Assembly: GCF_011305415.1 (NCBI RefSeq)
Contig: NZ_JAANOQ010000007.1
Coordinates: forward strand, 144,547 to 208,546
Length of the DNA stretch: 64,000 nt
Direction of reading: 5' to 3'
From: Flavobacterium bernardetii
GTDB taxonomy: Bacteria; Bacteroidota; Bacteroidia; Flavobacteriales; Flavobacteriaceae
Shown here in pieces: positions 1 through 9,164 of the stretch. A program made the translations under genes and the position numbers. The notes under the pieces are model-generated. The model did not search any database and was not told the DNA's origin. It worked only from the letters and a program-made list of their open reading frames with translations. How positions within the stretch are numbered: position 1 is the stretch's first letter; each line of letters starts with the position of its first letter.

Positions 1-77
1 AATTCGTTAATCTTAATTGAATATTCAACATTTTTTAACTTGGAATATTCAACTTGGAATGTTGAATGTTGAAGTTT
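1..77. repeat. short inverted and direct TTGAAT-type repeats downstream of dut
   Basis: The left edge holds several near-copies of a self-complementary motif: TTGAATATTCAA at about 17-28, GGAATATTCAA at about 42-52, and TTGAATGTTGAA around 62-73. The copies could fold with one another after the dut stop codon on the minus strand and may act as a loose transcription end, but there is no clean stem followed by a T-run. Continuation to the left is cut off by the window. Confidence 0.4.
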
Positions 78-512
78 TTATTTCACTCCAGTACTACCAA
101 ATCCGCCTTCACCACGAGAAGTTTCCGTTAGTTCGATAGTTTCTTGCCATTCGGCGCGTTCGTGTTTGGCGATGATTAGTTGGGCAATTCTTTCTCCGTT
201 TTCGATTACGAAATCTTCTTGAGATAAATTTACCAAAATTACACCGATTTCACCACGATAATCGGCATCAACCGTTCCTGGAGAATTCAAAACTGTGATT
301 CCTTTTTTGAATGCTAAACCACTTCTTGGACGAACTTGTGCTTCAAACCCAATTGGCAATTCAATAAAAAGCCCTGTTTTTACTAACGTTCTTTCTAATG
401 GTTTTAGTGTGATTGATTCTGTTAAATTCGCACGTAAATCCATTCCCGCTGAAGCGTTTGTTTCGTAATTAGGTAATGGATGTTGCGATTTATTGATGAT
501 TTTTATTTGCAT
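78..512 (-). CDS. dut: dUTP diphosphatase (dUTPase)
   Basis: Hydrolyses dUTP to dUMP and pyrophosphate in the cytoplasm, keeping uracil out of DNA and supplying dUMP for thymidylate synthesis. The 144-residue length fits the homotrimeric family. Conserved motifs are visible in order: AGMDLRA (residues 22-28), RPRSGLA (61-67), [10 protein letters not shown] (79-88) and the C-terminal glycine-rich P-loop-like [10 protein letters not shown] (133-142) that closes over the nucleotide. It starts at ATG with no Shine-Dalgarno sequence, as usual in this phylum. It lies downstream of the flippase gene on the same strand, separated by about 220 bases of repeats, so cotranscription is uncertain. Confidence 0.97.
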   Translation of the reverse strand: MQIKIINKSQHPLPNYETNASAGMDLRANLTESITLKPLERTLVKTGLFIELPIGFEAQVRPRSGLAFKKGITVLNSPGTVDADYRGEIGVILVNLSQEDFVIENGERIAQLIIAKHERAEWQETIELTETSRGEGGFGSTGVK

Positions 513-520
513 TTTTTATT

Positions 521-730
521 TTGTTTTACCGCAAAGTCGCAAAGATTTTTCGCAAAGTTCGCAAAGTTTTTTTTATTTATTTTATGACCGCAAAGTCTAT
601 TTTTTTTAACCGCAAAGTCGCAAAGGTTTTTCGCAAAGTTCGCAAGGTTTATTTATTTTATGACCGCAAAGTCTATTTTTTATACCACAAAGTCGCGAAG
701 GTTTTTCGCAAGGTTCGCAAGGTTTTGTTA
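521..730. repeat. CGCAAAG-rich tandem intergenic repeat block
   Basis: Three near-identical copies of a roughly 42-base unit (starting ACCGCAAAGTCGCAAAG and ending TTCGCAAGGTTT) lie at about 528-569, 609-650 and 684-726. Two partial copies (GACCGCAAAGTCTAT) at 586-600 and 662-676 make a higher-order period of about 75-80 bases. The same family, with GCTCAC or GCTCGC in place of GTCGC, recurs at 40701-40742 and 40821-40862. The unit length is a multiple of three, which gives a spurious repetitive reading frame through the block. This is a dispersed Flavobacterium-type intergenic repeat of unknown function. Confidence 0.8.
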
Positions 731-732
731 AT

Positions 733-2205
733 TTATTTTCGTTTTATAATTCTTAAAATAACTTCTTTTTCATTTTTGTAAATATAATAACTAAACCCAA
801 TGATTGCAAGTATTCCGAAAATGAAAGTTTGTCTTAAAATATCGACATAAAAAGAAATACAAGCTAAAGCTATCGAAGCAAAAAGGTACGTTAAAATCTT
901 TTTCATTTCGAAAGGGATTGGATATTTTTCTCTTCCTAAATAATACGATATCACCATCATACTTCCATACGCACAAATAGTTGCAATTGCCGAACCGACA
1001 TAACTCATATCAAATTTTACAATTAAAATATAATTCAAACTTAATGTAATTACAGCTCCGACTGCTGAAATGTAAGCGCCAATTATCGTTTTATCAATCA
1101 ATTTATACCAAACTGATAAACTGGTATAAATTCCTAAAAAGAAATTGGCAATTATAATTAATGGAACAATTGACATGGCCTCCCAATATTCTGGTTGTCT
1201 TACCAAAAAGAATTTTACAACATCTGCAAAAACGACAACAACCAATAAAATTAAAGAACCTAAAATCACAAAATATTTTGTAATTGTAGCATAAGTTTGC
1301 GGTGCATTCGCATTTCCAGCTTGACTGAAGAAAAACGGCTCGATACCTAAAGTGTAAGCTGTTCTAAATAAAACCATAAACAATCCGATTTTATAACAAG
1401 CAGAATAAGCACCAACTGCTGCTTTTGCTTTAGCAGGATCTAACCATTCTGAAAGTAAAATTTTATCTAAATGCTCATTAATTCCGAAGGCCAAACCTGC
1501 GAATAAAATAGGCCAACCATATTTAAGCATTTGTAGCCAAAGCTCCTTATCAAACAACCAATTCGGTTGAAAATAATGCGGCATAAACAATATAAACGTG
1601 AACAAACTTGCGATTAAATTCGCTAAGAAAACATAACCAATTTGATAGCCTTCAAAATAAAAAGTGCTCCAAAACCCTTGTGGATTGGCATGTGCTAATT
1701 TTGGTAAAATGGCCAATAAAAACACATTAAGCAACATGTTAATAATGACATTTGAAATTTTAAAAACGGAGTATTTAATAGGCTTTTGCTCAGCTCGAAG
1801 TTTAGAAAAAGGAATGATTACTAAAGCGTCGAAAGCTAAAATCCATATTGCATAGTTTACATATTCTTTATCAACATTTAATAATCCTGCCAGTGTTTTT
1901 TGGAATAAAAGTGTGACGCATAAAAACAAAATCGTGCTCCAAAAAATGGAAACGGTTGCCGTGCTGACTACTTCTTTTTTGTTTTCTTGTTTATGATAAA
2001 ATCTGAAAAAAGCAGTTTCCATTCCGTAAGATAAAATAACATTGAAAAATATCATATAAGCTAACAGAATAGTGATTTCTCCATACGCCACTTTTGGCAT
2101 TAAATCGGTGTGCAAACCCACTAATAAAAAACTGATTACACGCGGCAACACAGTAGCTATACCGTAAATTAGGGTTTGTTTTAAAAGACTTTTATTGGCG
2201 CTCAA
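733..2205 (-). CDS. polysaccharide flippase / oligosaccharide exporter (Wzx/MATE-like)
   Basis: A 490-residue, very hydrophobic protein with about 14 predicted membrane segments and a positively charged C-terminus (IIKRK). The N-terminus, with KQTLIYGIATVLPR followed by an amphipathic helix and a loop, is typical of the Wzx/RfbX family, which flips lipid-linked polysaccharide repeat units across the inner membrane. The likely start is TTG at 2205: no ATG lies in frame upstream, and the first internal ATG (residue 36) would remove the conserved first helix. A TAnnTTTG element on the minus strand lies 21 bases upstream. No glycosyltransferases are adjacent, so the substrate cannot be named. Confidence 0.85.
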   Translation of the reverse strand: MSANKSLLKQTLIYGIATVLPRVISFLLVGLHTDLMPKVAYGEITILLAYMIFFNVILSYGMETAFFRFYHKQENKKEVVSTATVSIFWSTILFLCVTLLFQKTLAGLLNVDKEYVNYAIWILAFDALVIIPFSKLRAEQKPIKYSVFKISNVIINMLLNVFLLAILPKLAHANPQGFWSTFYFEGYQIGYVFLANLIASLFTFILFMPHYFQPNWLFDKELWLQMLKYGWPILFAGLAFGINEHLDKILLSEWLDPAKAKAAVGAYSACYKIGLFMVLFRTAYTLGIEPFFFSQAGNANAPQTYATITKYFVILGSLILLVVVVFADVVKFFLVRQPEYWEAMSIVPLIIIANFFLGIYTSLSVWYKLIDKTIIGAYISAVGAVITLSLNYILIVKFDMSYVGSAIATICAYGSMMVISYYLGREKYPIPFEMKKILTYLFASIALACISFYVDILRQTFIFGILAIIGFSYYIYKNEKEVILRIIKRK

Positions 2206-2225
2206 TTTTTATTTTTTTTATAGAA

Positions 2226-2233
2226 CAAAAATA
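2226..2233 (-). promoter_or_regulatory. putative -7 promoter element (TATTTTTG) of the flippase gene
   Basis: The minus strand reads TATTTTTG, an exact match to the Bacteroidota -7 consensus TAnnTTTG, ending about 21 bases before the flippase TTG start. No clear -33 TTG is seen at the expected distance, so this is a moderate call. Confidence 0.45.
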
Positions 2234-2234
2234 G

Positions 2235-2678
2235 TTAATTATTTCTTGGTTTAGCAGACGGATACATTATCATTGGTATTTCTTTTACATCATCAATAAT
2301 TAAAAAGTTTTCCTTACCATCGATTTTAAAAAAAATTTTAGCTTGATTGTCTTTTAAACCAGTTTTAATTGTTGGCATATGAACGGTTTCATCCATATTA
2401 TCAAATCGTCTAATTGAAGATTGATAGGACAAATCGTTTAGTTTTGTGATACTTGCTTCTCTTTCTTGAAAATGTATTTTTACCAATTCCATATTGGAAG
2501 GCAAACTTTTTAATAAAATAATATTTAAAATGGTTCCGCCACCAGCGCCTTTCACACCACCAACCCAATTTTGAAAAGTTATTTTTTCAATATATTGTTT
2601 TCCTACTTGACTTGCTTTTTCTGATGAACATGAATTCATATTGAAAAATGCTACTATAATTAATGTAAATATTTTCAT
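2235..2678 (-). CDS. uncharacterised lipoprotein
   Basis: A 147-residue protein with a short hydrophobic leader and a cysteine at position 17 (NMNSC), consistent with a lipoprotein signal peptide processed by signal peptidase II. The mature part contains a glycine-rich stretch (GGVKGAGGGT, about residues 40-49) and alternating beta-like segments, but I recognise no named domain. It is the last gene of a compact run S9 peptidase, GNAT, lipoprotein, with only 3 bases separating it from the acetyltransferase, so it is probably cotranscribed with them. Its function is unknown. Confidence 0.75.
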   Translation of the reverse strand: MKIFTLIIVAFFNMNSCSSEKASQVGKQYIEKITFQNWVGGVKGAGGGTILNIILLKSLPSNMELVKIHFQEREASITKLNDLSYQSSIRRFDNMDETVHMPTIKTGLKDNQAKIFFKIDGKENFLIIDDVKEIPMIMYPSAKPRNN

Positions 2679-2681
2679 AAT

Positions 2682-3107
2682 CTAATGATTTAAAGTTTTT
2701 ACAAAATGAAAACCTTTTGGTTCAAATCCGTGATTGATATAAAATTTTCCTGCTGCGAAATTGGTAGTAAACGCATCTAAAACAATCTGATTCGCGCAAA
2801 CTTCTTTAGCTATTTTATGTACTTCTGCAATTAAAATATCACCAATTTTTCTACCTCTAAAAGCTTCGTGAACTACAAAACTGTCAATTTCTATGTATTT
2901 ACCAGACCATAATTTAGTACCCGTCCAAACGCCAGTTAAAGCTATTGTTTGATTATTTTCTGTAACAATTATTTGTTGGTAGTTCACTTTTAACATATCG
3001 TCTAAAAGCGTGCCATATTTTTCCATCGAATAATCAGGATACAACTGTTGAATAATTTCCAACTGTTGTAACATCTCTTCTTTTTGAGTTAAGATACGTA
3101 TTTCCAT
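2682..3107 (-). CDS. GNAT family N-acetyltransferase
   Basis: A 141-residue single-domain protein of the Gcn5-related acetyltransferase fold. The acetyl-CoA binding motif A is recognisable as VVHEAFRGRKIGDILI (about residues 82-97), followed by a C-terminal beta strand and the FYINHGFEPKGFHF segment typical of the family. The acceptor substrate cannot be predicted from sequence. Its start codon overlaps the stop of the upstream S9 peptidase gene by one base (TAATG), so the two are translationally coupled. Confidence 0.88.
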   Translation of the reverse strand: MEIRILTQKEEMLQQLEIIQQLYPDYSMEKYGTLLDDMLKVNYQQIIVTENNQTIALTGVWTGTKLWSGKYIEIDSFVVHEAFRGRKIGDILIAEVHKIAKEVCANQIVLDAFTTNFAAGKFYINHGFEPKGFHFVKTLNH

Positions 3108-5452
3108 TACTTTTTACCTAATAAAGTTTCATTAAATAATTCTAAAATTCTTCTGTATTCATCTGTCCAAGAATACGATTTTTGAAATCCGTGTGCTTCC
3201 ACTGGAAAAACAGCTAAATCCCAATCTTTTTTTCCTAATTCAATAAAACGTTGCGTCATTCTAACAATATCCTGAAATTGTACGTTATCATCTACCATTC
3301 CGTGAAGCATTAACAATTTGTCTTGTAAATTATTAGCGAAATAAATTGGCGAACTTTTTTTGTATGCTTCCACATCAGTTTCAGGAAAATTTAAAATATT
3401 TGATGTGTAACCTTGATTATAATGTGCCCAATCGGTAACCGAACGTAATGCTGCACCTGCTTTAAATTCGCCAGGTTTGGTTAACAATCCCATTAACGTA
3501 ATAAATCCACCGTACGAACCACCGTAAATTCCGACTTTATTCGCATCGATGCCTATTTTTTCGACTAAATATTTTTTTCCATCTAATTGATCTTGTAAAT
3601 CTAAGCCGCCCATATGACGGTAAATTCCAGTTCTGAAATCACGTCCGTAGCCATCACTTGCTCGGTAATCAATATCTAAAACTGTGTAACCTAAATCGGA
3701 TAACATATTATGAAACATGTATTCTCTATGGTACGTGCTCCAATATTTATGCGCATTTTGTAAATATCCTGCGCCGTGAACAAAAATGATTGCCGCTTTA
3801 TTTTTATTTTCTTTTTTCGGATTGTAAACTCGGGCATAAACATCAGTTCCGTCTGTAGCTTTAAAAGAGATAACTTCTGGTGTTTTCCAATTGTATTTTT
3901 TGAAGGCATCCGAAGTTGAAAATGTTATTTGTTTTAAAACTGGATTCGATTTATTATCAGCCACATAAATTTCCCAAGGTTTATTGATGTACGAATAGCG
4001 AATTGCCAATTTGGTTTCATCTGGTGATAATTCAATTTCAAAAGCTCCGTCATTTGTTAGAATTGGTGTTTTCTTACCTGTATTACTATCTAATTTATAG
4101 AAAGAACGATTTCCTGGATGGGTTTCGGTAGTTGTGATATAAAAGGAATTTGTCAATTTTGATAAAACCACATCTCGAACTTCCCATTTCCCTTGTGTTA
4201 GTTGGCTTTTCTTTTTTGTTCCTAAATTGATTGTATATAAATGAGAAAAACCAGTAGCTTCAGATTGAAAATAAATCGTTTTATTATCTGCTAAAAAGCC
4301 TAATGTTCCACTATTGAAATTATAACCTGGAATTCCAGGTCCGCCAATCCAAGCGTCATCGTGTTGGTAATCTAATTCTGTAATTGTGGCGGTTTCTAAA
4401 TTTAATTGAAGAATCCAACGGTCTTTATTGTCTAAACTTCTGGCTTCAAAAACCGCTAAATCCCCAGTTGCATTGTAAACTGGCGCTTGCATCGTGATTG
4501 CTTTTTCAACAGATTCTAAATCCTTTAAATTTTCATATTCTTGATAATACTTTGGAAAGGTTTTGATTCCTATTAATTTAGAAAATGAGATTTGAAAAAC
4601 AGTATCTTTTTCTACATTATACACATACATATTGTGTTTGCTAATGTTGTTTATCGAAACTTTTTCACGTGCAGATTTATTTTTCGTATAACCATCAGAA
4701 GTTATGAAATTTTCAACTTTAGTTTCTTTAGCTGTTGGATATTCCGATAATCTATAGGTTACAAATTTTCCACTTGGATTGATTTTTATAGCTTCTAAAG
4801 TATTTGTATTATAAAAAATCTCAGAAGGAAATTTCAATTTATTTTCTTCGGATTGTTTTTCGTTCCATTTTGATTTAGCGTTTTCTTCGTTTACAAATTG
4901 GAACAATTCCTTTTGTTGTGTAGTTAAAAAAGTGTCTTTAGTATTTTCTGAAGCTACTGTACCGCTTTTGAAATTTGTCAGTTGTAACAATTCAAAATTC
5001 AACACATTTAACTTAAAAATATTTCTATTTTGTTGAAAATAAATAATATTCGGGTTCACACTTCTTTGAATCGAATTGATAGTAGAAGTGGTTTGATAGA
5101 TAACTTTATTTTCTTTTGTCTTTTTATGGTACGAAAACAAAGCGCCTTGATTGGTGTAATACACAACATCAAATTTTTCTTGCCCTTGAAATTGAATTTC
5201 GGAAAAATTGAATTCAGTTTTTGAAAGTAACTTTGGTTCGGAAAAGCCTTGTTGCCAATAATAGGTTTTATCGCCAATTTCATTTTTTGGATTCCAATCG
5301 AAATAAATGGTTTTTCCGTCTACAGACCAACGTTGATTAGACGGTTGTTGTCCAATAAACTCGTTGCCTTTCATGATTTCTTCTAATTGAAGATTTTGTG
5401 AAGATAATATTGAAGTAAAAGCGAAAAGAAAAGCTGTAAAAAAATATTTCAT
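3107..5452 (-). CDS. S9 family peptidase (prolyl oligopeptidase/DPP-like), exported
   Basis: A 781-residue serine peptidase with an N-terminal signal peptide (about residues 1-19) followed by a beta-propeller and a C-terminal alpha/beta-hydrolase domain. The nucleophile elbow GGSYGGF, the acidic residue in HGMVDDNV and the histidine in EAHGF form the expected Ser-Asp-His triad. S9 enzymes with this layout cleave short peptides, often after proline or alanine, in the periplasm or at the surface. The gene heads a three-gene run with a GNAT enzyme and a lipoprotein. A TATATTTG element lies 23 bases upstream. The exact peptidase subfamily is not determined. Confidence 0.92.
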   Translation of the reverse strand: MKYFFTAFLFAFTSILSSQNLQLEEIMKGNEFIGQQPSNQRWSVDGKTIYFDWNPKNEIGDKTYYWQQGFSEPKLLSKTEFNFSEIQFQGQEKFDVVYYTNQGALFSYHKKTKENKVIYQTTSTINSIQRSVNPNIIYFQQNRNIFKLNVLNFELLQLTNFKSGTVASENTKDTFLTTQQKELFQFVNEENAKSKWNEKQSEENKLKFPSEIFYNTNTLEAIKINPSGKFVTYRLSEYPTAKETKVENFITSDGYTKNKSAREKVSINNISKHNMYVYNVEKDTVFQISFSKLIGIKTFPKYYQEYENLKDLESVEKAITMQAPVYNATGDLAVFEARSLDNKDRWILQLNLETATITELDYQHDDAWIGGPGIPGYNFNSGTLGFLADNKTIYFQSEATGFSHLYTINLGTKKKSQLTQGKWEVRDVVLSKLTNSFYITTTETHPGNRSFYKLDSNTGKKTPILTNDGAFEIELSPDETKLAIRYSYINKPWEIYVADNKSNPVLKQITFSTSDAFKKYNWKTPEVISFKATDGTDVYARVYNPKKENKNKAAIIFVHGAGYLQNAHKYWSTYHREYMFHNMLSDLGYTVLDIDYRASDGYGRDFRTGIYRHMGGLDLQDQLDGKKYLVEKIGIDANKVGIYGGSYGGFITLMGLLTKPGEFKAGAALRSVTDWAHYNQGYTSNILNFPETDVEAYKKSSPIYFANNLQDKLLMLHGMVDDNVQFQDIVRMTQRFIELGKKDWDLAVFPVEAHGFQKSYSWTDEYRRILELFNETLLGKK

Positions 5453-5474
5453 AGTAGTTATTGGACTGTTTCCA

Positions 5475-5501
5475 CAAATATATAAAATAAAAAAGTCTCA
5501 A
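5475..5501 (-). promoter_or_regulatory. putative promoter of the S9 peptidase operon
   Basis: On the minus strand TTG (5499-5501) is followed after 16 bases by TATATTTG (5475-5482), matching the Bacteroidota -33/-7 arrangement apart from a slightly short spacer. The predicted start of transcription is near 5469, giving a leader of about 17 bases before the ATG at 5452. The -33 element overlaps the atpG terminator stem. Confidence 0.6.
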
Positions 5502-5517
5502 TAAATTGAGACTTTTA
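5486..5517 (-). terminator. terminator of the atp operon
   Basis: An inverted repeat (AAAGTCTCAAT and ATTGAGACTTTT, arms separated by about 3 bases) lies about 40 bases beyond the atpG stop. On the minus strand it is followed by a T-rich run, as expected for intrinsic termination. Confidence 0.8.
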
Positions 5518-5551
5518 GTATTTATAAAAAAATTAACTTTAAATAAGAACA

Positions 5552-6409
5552 TTAGTTATTTAAGGCTTCAGCACCACCAACAATTTCTAAGATTTCTCCA
5601 GTAATTGCAGCTTGACGCGCTTTATTGTATGTTAACTTCAATTGGTTTCTTAAATCAGTTGCGTTGTCAGTTGCTTTATGCATAGCTGTCATACGCGCAC
5701 CGTGTTCCGCTGCGAAAGAATCTCTTACCGCTTTGTACAATTGAGTTTTTAACGATTTTGGTATTAATTCCAATACAATTTCTTCTTTTGATGGTTCGAA
5801 AATGTAATCAGATGAAATTGCTTCAGTACCTTTAATTGGTGCTAATGGTAAAAACTGTTCGTTTACAACTATTTGAGTAGCTGCATTTACAAACTGATTG
5901 TACACTAATTCAATCTTATCATACTCACCATCTAAAAACAAATGTGTTAATGATTGTGCGATTTCAGCTGTATTATCAAAAGTTAAATCATCAAAAAGAT
6001 CACTTCTGTTAGCAATTACATAGTTTGTTTTGTGTAAACCATCATTTGCTTTTTTACCAATGGCAAAAATACCAACATTATCGTGACCGTATTTTTCAGT
6101 TAAAATTTTAACTTGTTTTAATACATTTGAATTTAAAGCACCACACAAACCTCTGTTTGATGTAATAGCCACTACTAAAACTTTTTTTACTTCTCTTTGA
6201 GTCGTATAGTTAGCAGCAACATCACCTTCTAAAGAAGCGCTTAAACCTTGAATTAACTCTGTTAATTTTTGAGAATAAGGTCGCATTGCAGTAATAGCGT
6301 CTTGTGCCTTTTTTAATTTAGCAGCCGAAACCATTTTCATAGCAGAAGTGATTTGCATCGTTGACGATACAGATACAATTCTATTACGTATTTCTTTTAA
6401 GTTTGCCAT
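5552..6409 (-). CDS. atpG: F1Fo ATP synthase subunit gamma
   Basis: The central rotor stalk of F1; it couples rotation of the c-ring to catalysis in the alpha/beta hexamer. The protein has 285 residues, the normal length. The N-terminal helix (MANLKEIRNRIVSVSSTMQITSAMKMVSAAKL) and the C-terminal helix, with NKARQAAITGEILEIVGG near the end, are the conserved coiled-coil signatures. It is the last gene of the atpB-E-F-H-A-G run. The beta and epsilon subunits are not in this cluster, which is the usual arrangement in Bacteroidota. A palindromic repeat separates it from atpA. Confidence 0.98.
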   Translation of the reverse strand: MANLKEIRNRIVSVSSTMQITSAMKMVSAAKLKKAQDAITAMRPYSQKLTELIQGLSASLEGDVAANYTTQREVKKVLVVAITSNRGLCGALNSNVLKQVKILTEKYGHDNVGIFAIGKKANDGLHKTNYVIANRSDLFDDLTFDNTAEIAQSLTHLFLDGEYDKIELVYNQFVNAATQIVVNEQFLPLAPIKGTEAISSDYIFEPSKEEIVLELIPKSLKTQLYKAVRDSFAAEHGARMTAMHKATDNATDLRNQLKLTYNKARQAAITGEILEIVGGAEALNN

Positions 6410-6415
6410 TTTATT

Positions 6416-6435
6416 AATGTGTCAATTTGACAATT
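6416..6435. repeat. 20-base dispersed intergenic repeat (copy A)
   Basis: The sequence AATGTGTCAATTTGACAATT occurs here between atpA and atpG. Its reverse complement, with one mismatch, occurs at 29596-29615 between accB and accC. Its core is a small palindrome (TGTCAA/TTGACA). Confidence 0.65.
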
Positions 6436-6437
6436 AT

Positions 6438-6471
6438 CAATGTGCCAATTAATTGAATAATAGGCACATTG
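6438..6471. repeat. hairpin between atpA and atpG
   Basis: Arms CAATGTGCC (6438-6446) and GGCACATTG (6463-6471) form a 9-base-pair stem with a 16-base loop in the 78-base gap between atpA and atpG. There is no T-run, so it is unlikely to be a full terminator. It could be an RNA-processing or stability element, or part of the neighbouring dispersed repeat. Confidence 0.5.
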
Positions 6472-6487
6472 GCTAATCGAAAATTAA

Positions 6488-8062
6488 TTAGTATTTTGCA
6501 GAAATTTCTTTTGCAGCAGCTTCTAATACATTTGTGATGTTATCATCAAATTTACCAGCTTTTAATGCATCTAAAACATCTCTATGTTTTAAAGTTAAGA
6601 ATTGAATATAATCTTTTTCGAATTCTTTTACTTTATTAACAGGAACATTTCTTAATAAGTTTTTCGTTCCAGCATAAATAATTGCTACTTGGTTTTCAAC
6701 AGCAAACGGATCATTTAAACCTTGTTTTAAGATTTCCACGTTACGTTTACCTTTTTCAATTACGTTTAAAGTAACAGCATCTAAGTCAGATCCAAATTTC
6801 GCGAAAGCTTCTAATTCACGGAATTGTGCTTGGTCTAATTTTAAAGTACCAGATACTTTTTTCATTGATTTAATTTGTGCGTTACCTCCAACACGAGATA
6901 CAGAAATACCTACGTTAATTGCAGGACGTACTCCAGAGTTGAATAAATCTCCATCTAAGAAAATTTGTCCATCCGTAATCGAAATTACGTTAGTTGGGAT
7001 ATATGCAGAAACGTCACCCGCTTGTGTTTCGATAATTGGTAAAGCTGTTAATGAACCACCACCTTTTACAATTCCTTTTAAAGAATCTGGTAAGTCATTC
7101 ATGTTTTTAGCGATATTATCATCGTTAATTACTTTACAAGCTCTTTCTAATAAACGAGAGTGTAAGTAGAAAACGTCTCCTGGATAAGCCTCACGACCTG
7201 GAGGTCTTCTTAATAATAAAGATACTTCACGGTAAGCAACTGCTTGCTTAGATAAATCGTCATAAATAATTAAAGCAGGACGACCTGAATCACGGAAGTA
7301 CTCACCAATTGCAGCACCTGCCATAGGAGCATATACTTGCATTGGAGCTGGGTCAGAAGCATTTGCAGCAACAATAACTGTATAAGCCATTGCACCTTTT
7401 TCTTCTAATGTTTTTGCGATTGAAGCAACTGTAGACGCTTTTTGTCCAATTGCAACATATATACAGAATACTGGTTGTCCAGCATCGTAAAATTCTTTTT
7501 GATTTAAGATGGTATCTAAACAAACTGATGATTTACCAGTTTGACGGTCACCAATAACTAATTCACGTTGTCCACGTCCAACAGGAATCATCGCATCGAT
7601 AGCTTTGATACCAGTTTGTAATGGTTCAGTTACAGGTTGACGGAAAATAACTCCTGGAGCTTTACGCTCTAAAGGCATTTCGTATAAGTCACCACCGATT
7701 GGTCCTTTACCATCAATTGGTTCACCAAGTGTATTTACTACACGACCAACCATTTGTTCACCAACTTTTAAAGAAGCAATTCTGTTAGTTCTTTTTACAT
7801 TAGAACCTTCTTTGATTCCTGTTGATGGTCCTAATAAAACCACACCAACATTGTCTTCTTCTAAGTTCAATACGATAGCTTCTAATCCGTTGTCGAATTG
7901 TACTAACTCACCGTACTGAGCATTTGATAAACCATATACACGAGCAATACCATCACCAACTTGTAGTACAGTACCTACTTCTTCTAACGTAGCACCAGAT
8001 TGAAAATCTGATAATTGTTTCTTTAATATTGCTGAAATTTCAGCTGGTTTAATTTCTGCCAT
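6488..8062 (-). CDS. atpA: F1Fo ATP synthase subunit alpha
   Basis: The non-catalytic nucleotide-binding subunit of F1. It has 524 residues, slightly longer than E. coli AtpA (513). The P-loop GDRQTGKS lies at residues 171-178, and the arginine-finger region GISVSRVGG and the [11 protein letters not shown] segment are intact. It belongs to the atpB-E-F-H-A-G cluster, 25 bases downstream of atpH. Nothing is missing that would suggest an inactive protein. Confidence 0.99.
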   Translation of the reverse strand: MAEIKPAEISAILKKQLSDFQSGATLEEVGTVLQVGDGIARVYGLSNAQYGELVQFDNGLEAIVLNLEEDNVGVVLLGPSTGIKEGSNVKRTNRIASLKVGEQMVGRVVNTLGEPIDGKGPIGGDLYEMPLERKAPGVIFRQPVTEPLQTGIKAIDAMIPVGRGQRELVIGDRQTGKSSVCLDTILNQKEFYDAGQPVFCIYVAIGQKASTVASIAKTLEEKGAMAYTVIVAANASDPAPMQVYAPMAGAAIGEYFRDSGRPALIIYDDLSKQAVAYREVSLLLRRPPGREAYPGDVFYLHSRLLERACKVINDDNIAKNMNDLPDSLKGIVKGGGSLTALPIIETQAGDVSAYIPTNVISITDGQIFLDGDLFNSGVRPAINVGISVSRVGGNAQIKSMKKVSGTLKLDQAQFRELEAFAKFGSDLDAVTLNVIEKGKRNVEILKQGLNDPFAVENQVAIIYAGTKNLLRNVPVNKVKEFEKDYIQFLTLKHRDVLDALKAGKFDDNITNVLEAAAKEISAKY

Positions 8063-8087
8063 TTTATATATATTTAATGGTATTTAT

Positions 8088-8615
8088 TTAATATGTAAAT
8101 TCTCTTTTTAACTGTTGTAATTTATTAGCAACAGATGCATTGTATTGTTTATCTCCGATTCTTAAAACAAAACCTCCAATAATCGAAGCATCTACTACAT
8201 TCGTAATAGAAATTGTGTTTGAAGAAAATTCTTTCAACTTATTTTTAACTAGCACTTCTAATTCAGCAGTTAAAGGAACAGCTGTAGTAACAACAGCTTT
8301 TTCAACACCACTTGCAATGTCAAATAAATTATTGAATTGAGTTGCAATTGCAGACAAAATTTCAAATCTTTTATTTGCTAACAACAACTGAAACAAACCT
8401 TTAGTTTCCGTTTGCAAAGATGGGAAAATTTCGCTTAACGCATTCATTTTTACCGTACCATTAACAATTGGGTTAGATAAAAAGTCTTTTAACTCTTCAC
8501 TTTCTTTGATTGCAGAAACAATAGTTTTCATATCGTTATTTACAGCAGTAGTATTATTACTTTCTGTAGCGATTTCTATAATTGCTTTTGCGTATCTAAT
8601 CGCAGCTCTTGACAT
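8088..8615 (-). CDS. atpH: F1Fo ATP synthase subunit delta
   Basis: The peripheral-stalk subunit connecting the F1 head to subunit b. It has 175 residues, within the family range. The N-terminal AIRYAKAIIEIA helix and the C-terminal beta-hairpin segment IIGGFVLRIGDKQYNASV are hallmarks of the delta/OSCP family. It lies 9 bases after atpF and 25 bases before atpA, so cotranscription is near certain. Confidence 0.97.
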   Translation of the reverse strand: MSRAAIRYAKAIIEIATESNNTTAVNNDMKTIVSAIKESEELKDFLSNPIVNGTVKMNALSEIFPSLQTETKGLFQLLLANKRFEILSAIATQFNNLFDIASGVEKAVVTTAVPLTAELEVLVKNKLKEFSSNTISITNVVDASIIGGFVLRIGDKQYNASVANKLQQLKREFTY

Positions 8616-8624
8616 AACTTTAGA

Positions 8625-9125
8625 TTAGTTTAATTTAACATCAGCTAACATTTTCTCAACTAATTTAGTTTGAGATTCTTTGTTAGATAATTCTTCTTTT
8701 AATAATTTTTCAGCGATTTCTAAAGATAATGAAGACACTTGATTTTTGATTTCAGCAACAGCATTATTTTTTTCGCTTTCGATTGTAGCTTTCGCTTGTT
8801 CAATCATTTTTGCGCCTTGATTTTGAGCTTCAGATTTAGCATCGGCGATCATTTTTTCTTTGATAGCAGTAGCTTCTTTAATCATCATATCTCTTTCAGC
8901 ACGAGCTTCATCCAATAATTTTTGATTATCAGATTTTAAAGCCATCATTTCTTTCTTAGCGTTTTCAGCAGATAATAAAGCATCTTTAATACCTTCTTCA
9001 CGCTCAGTAATGGTATTCATAATTGGCTTCCAAGCAAATTTAACCATTAATAGTATCAATACTACTAATATTATTAATTGCCAGAAGAATAATCCGAATG
9101 AAAAATCGTTAATTAACTTATCCAT
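8625..9125 (-). CDS. atpF: F1Fo ATP synthase subunit b
   Basis: The membrane-anchored peripheral stalk: one N-terminal membrane helix (about residues 8-28, LFFWQLIILVVLILLMV) followed by a long charged, Ala/Glu/Lys-rich helix that dimerises as a right-handed coiled coil. The WKPI motif after the membrane helix is conserved. The 166-residue length is typical. It follows atpE after an 83-base gap containing a strong hairpin. Confidence 0.97.
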   Translation of the reverse strand: MDKLINDFSFGLFFWQLIILVVLILLMVKFAWKPIMNTITEREEGIKDALLSAENAKKEMMALKSDNQKLLDEARAERDMMIKEATAIKEKMIADAKSEAQNQGAKMIEQAKATIESEKNNAVAEIKNQVSSLSLEIAEKLLKEELSNKESQTKLVEKMLADVKLN

Positions 9126-9164
9126 TTTATATTTGAGTTGTAATTAATTTAATTTTTTAGAATA

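Noticed and set aside
521..730. Possible CRISPR array
   Set aside because: The intervals between the 42-base copies contain partial copies of the same repeat rather than unique spacers of constant length, and no cas genes are present.
521..781. Reading frame of 86 codons on the plus strand through the repeat block
   Set aside because: The protein is a repeat of KVAKVFRKVRKV created because the 42-base repeat unit is a multiple of three; it has no domain and overlaps the flippase 3' end.
6939..7169. Plus-strand frame within atpA
   Set aside because: It is antisense to the conserved atpA coding sequence and has no recognisable features.
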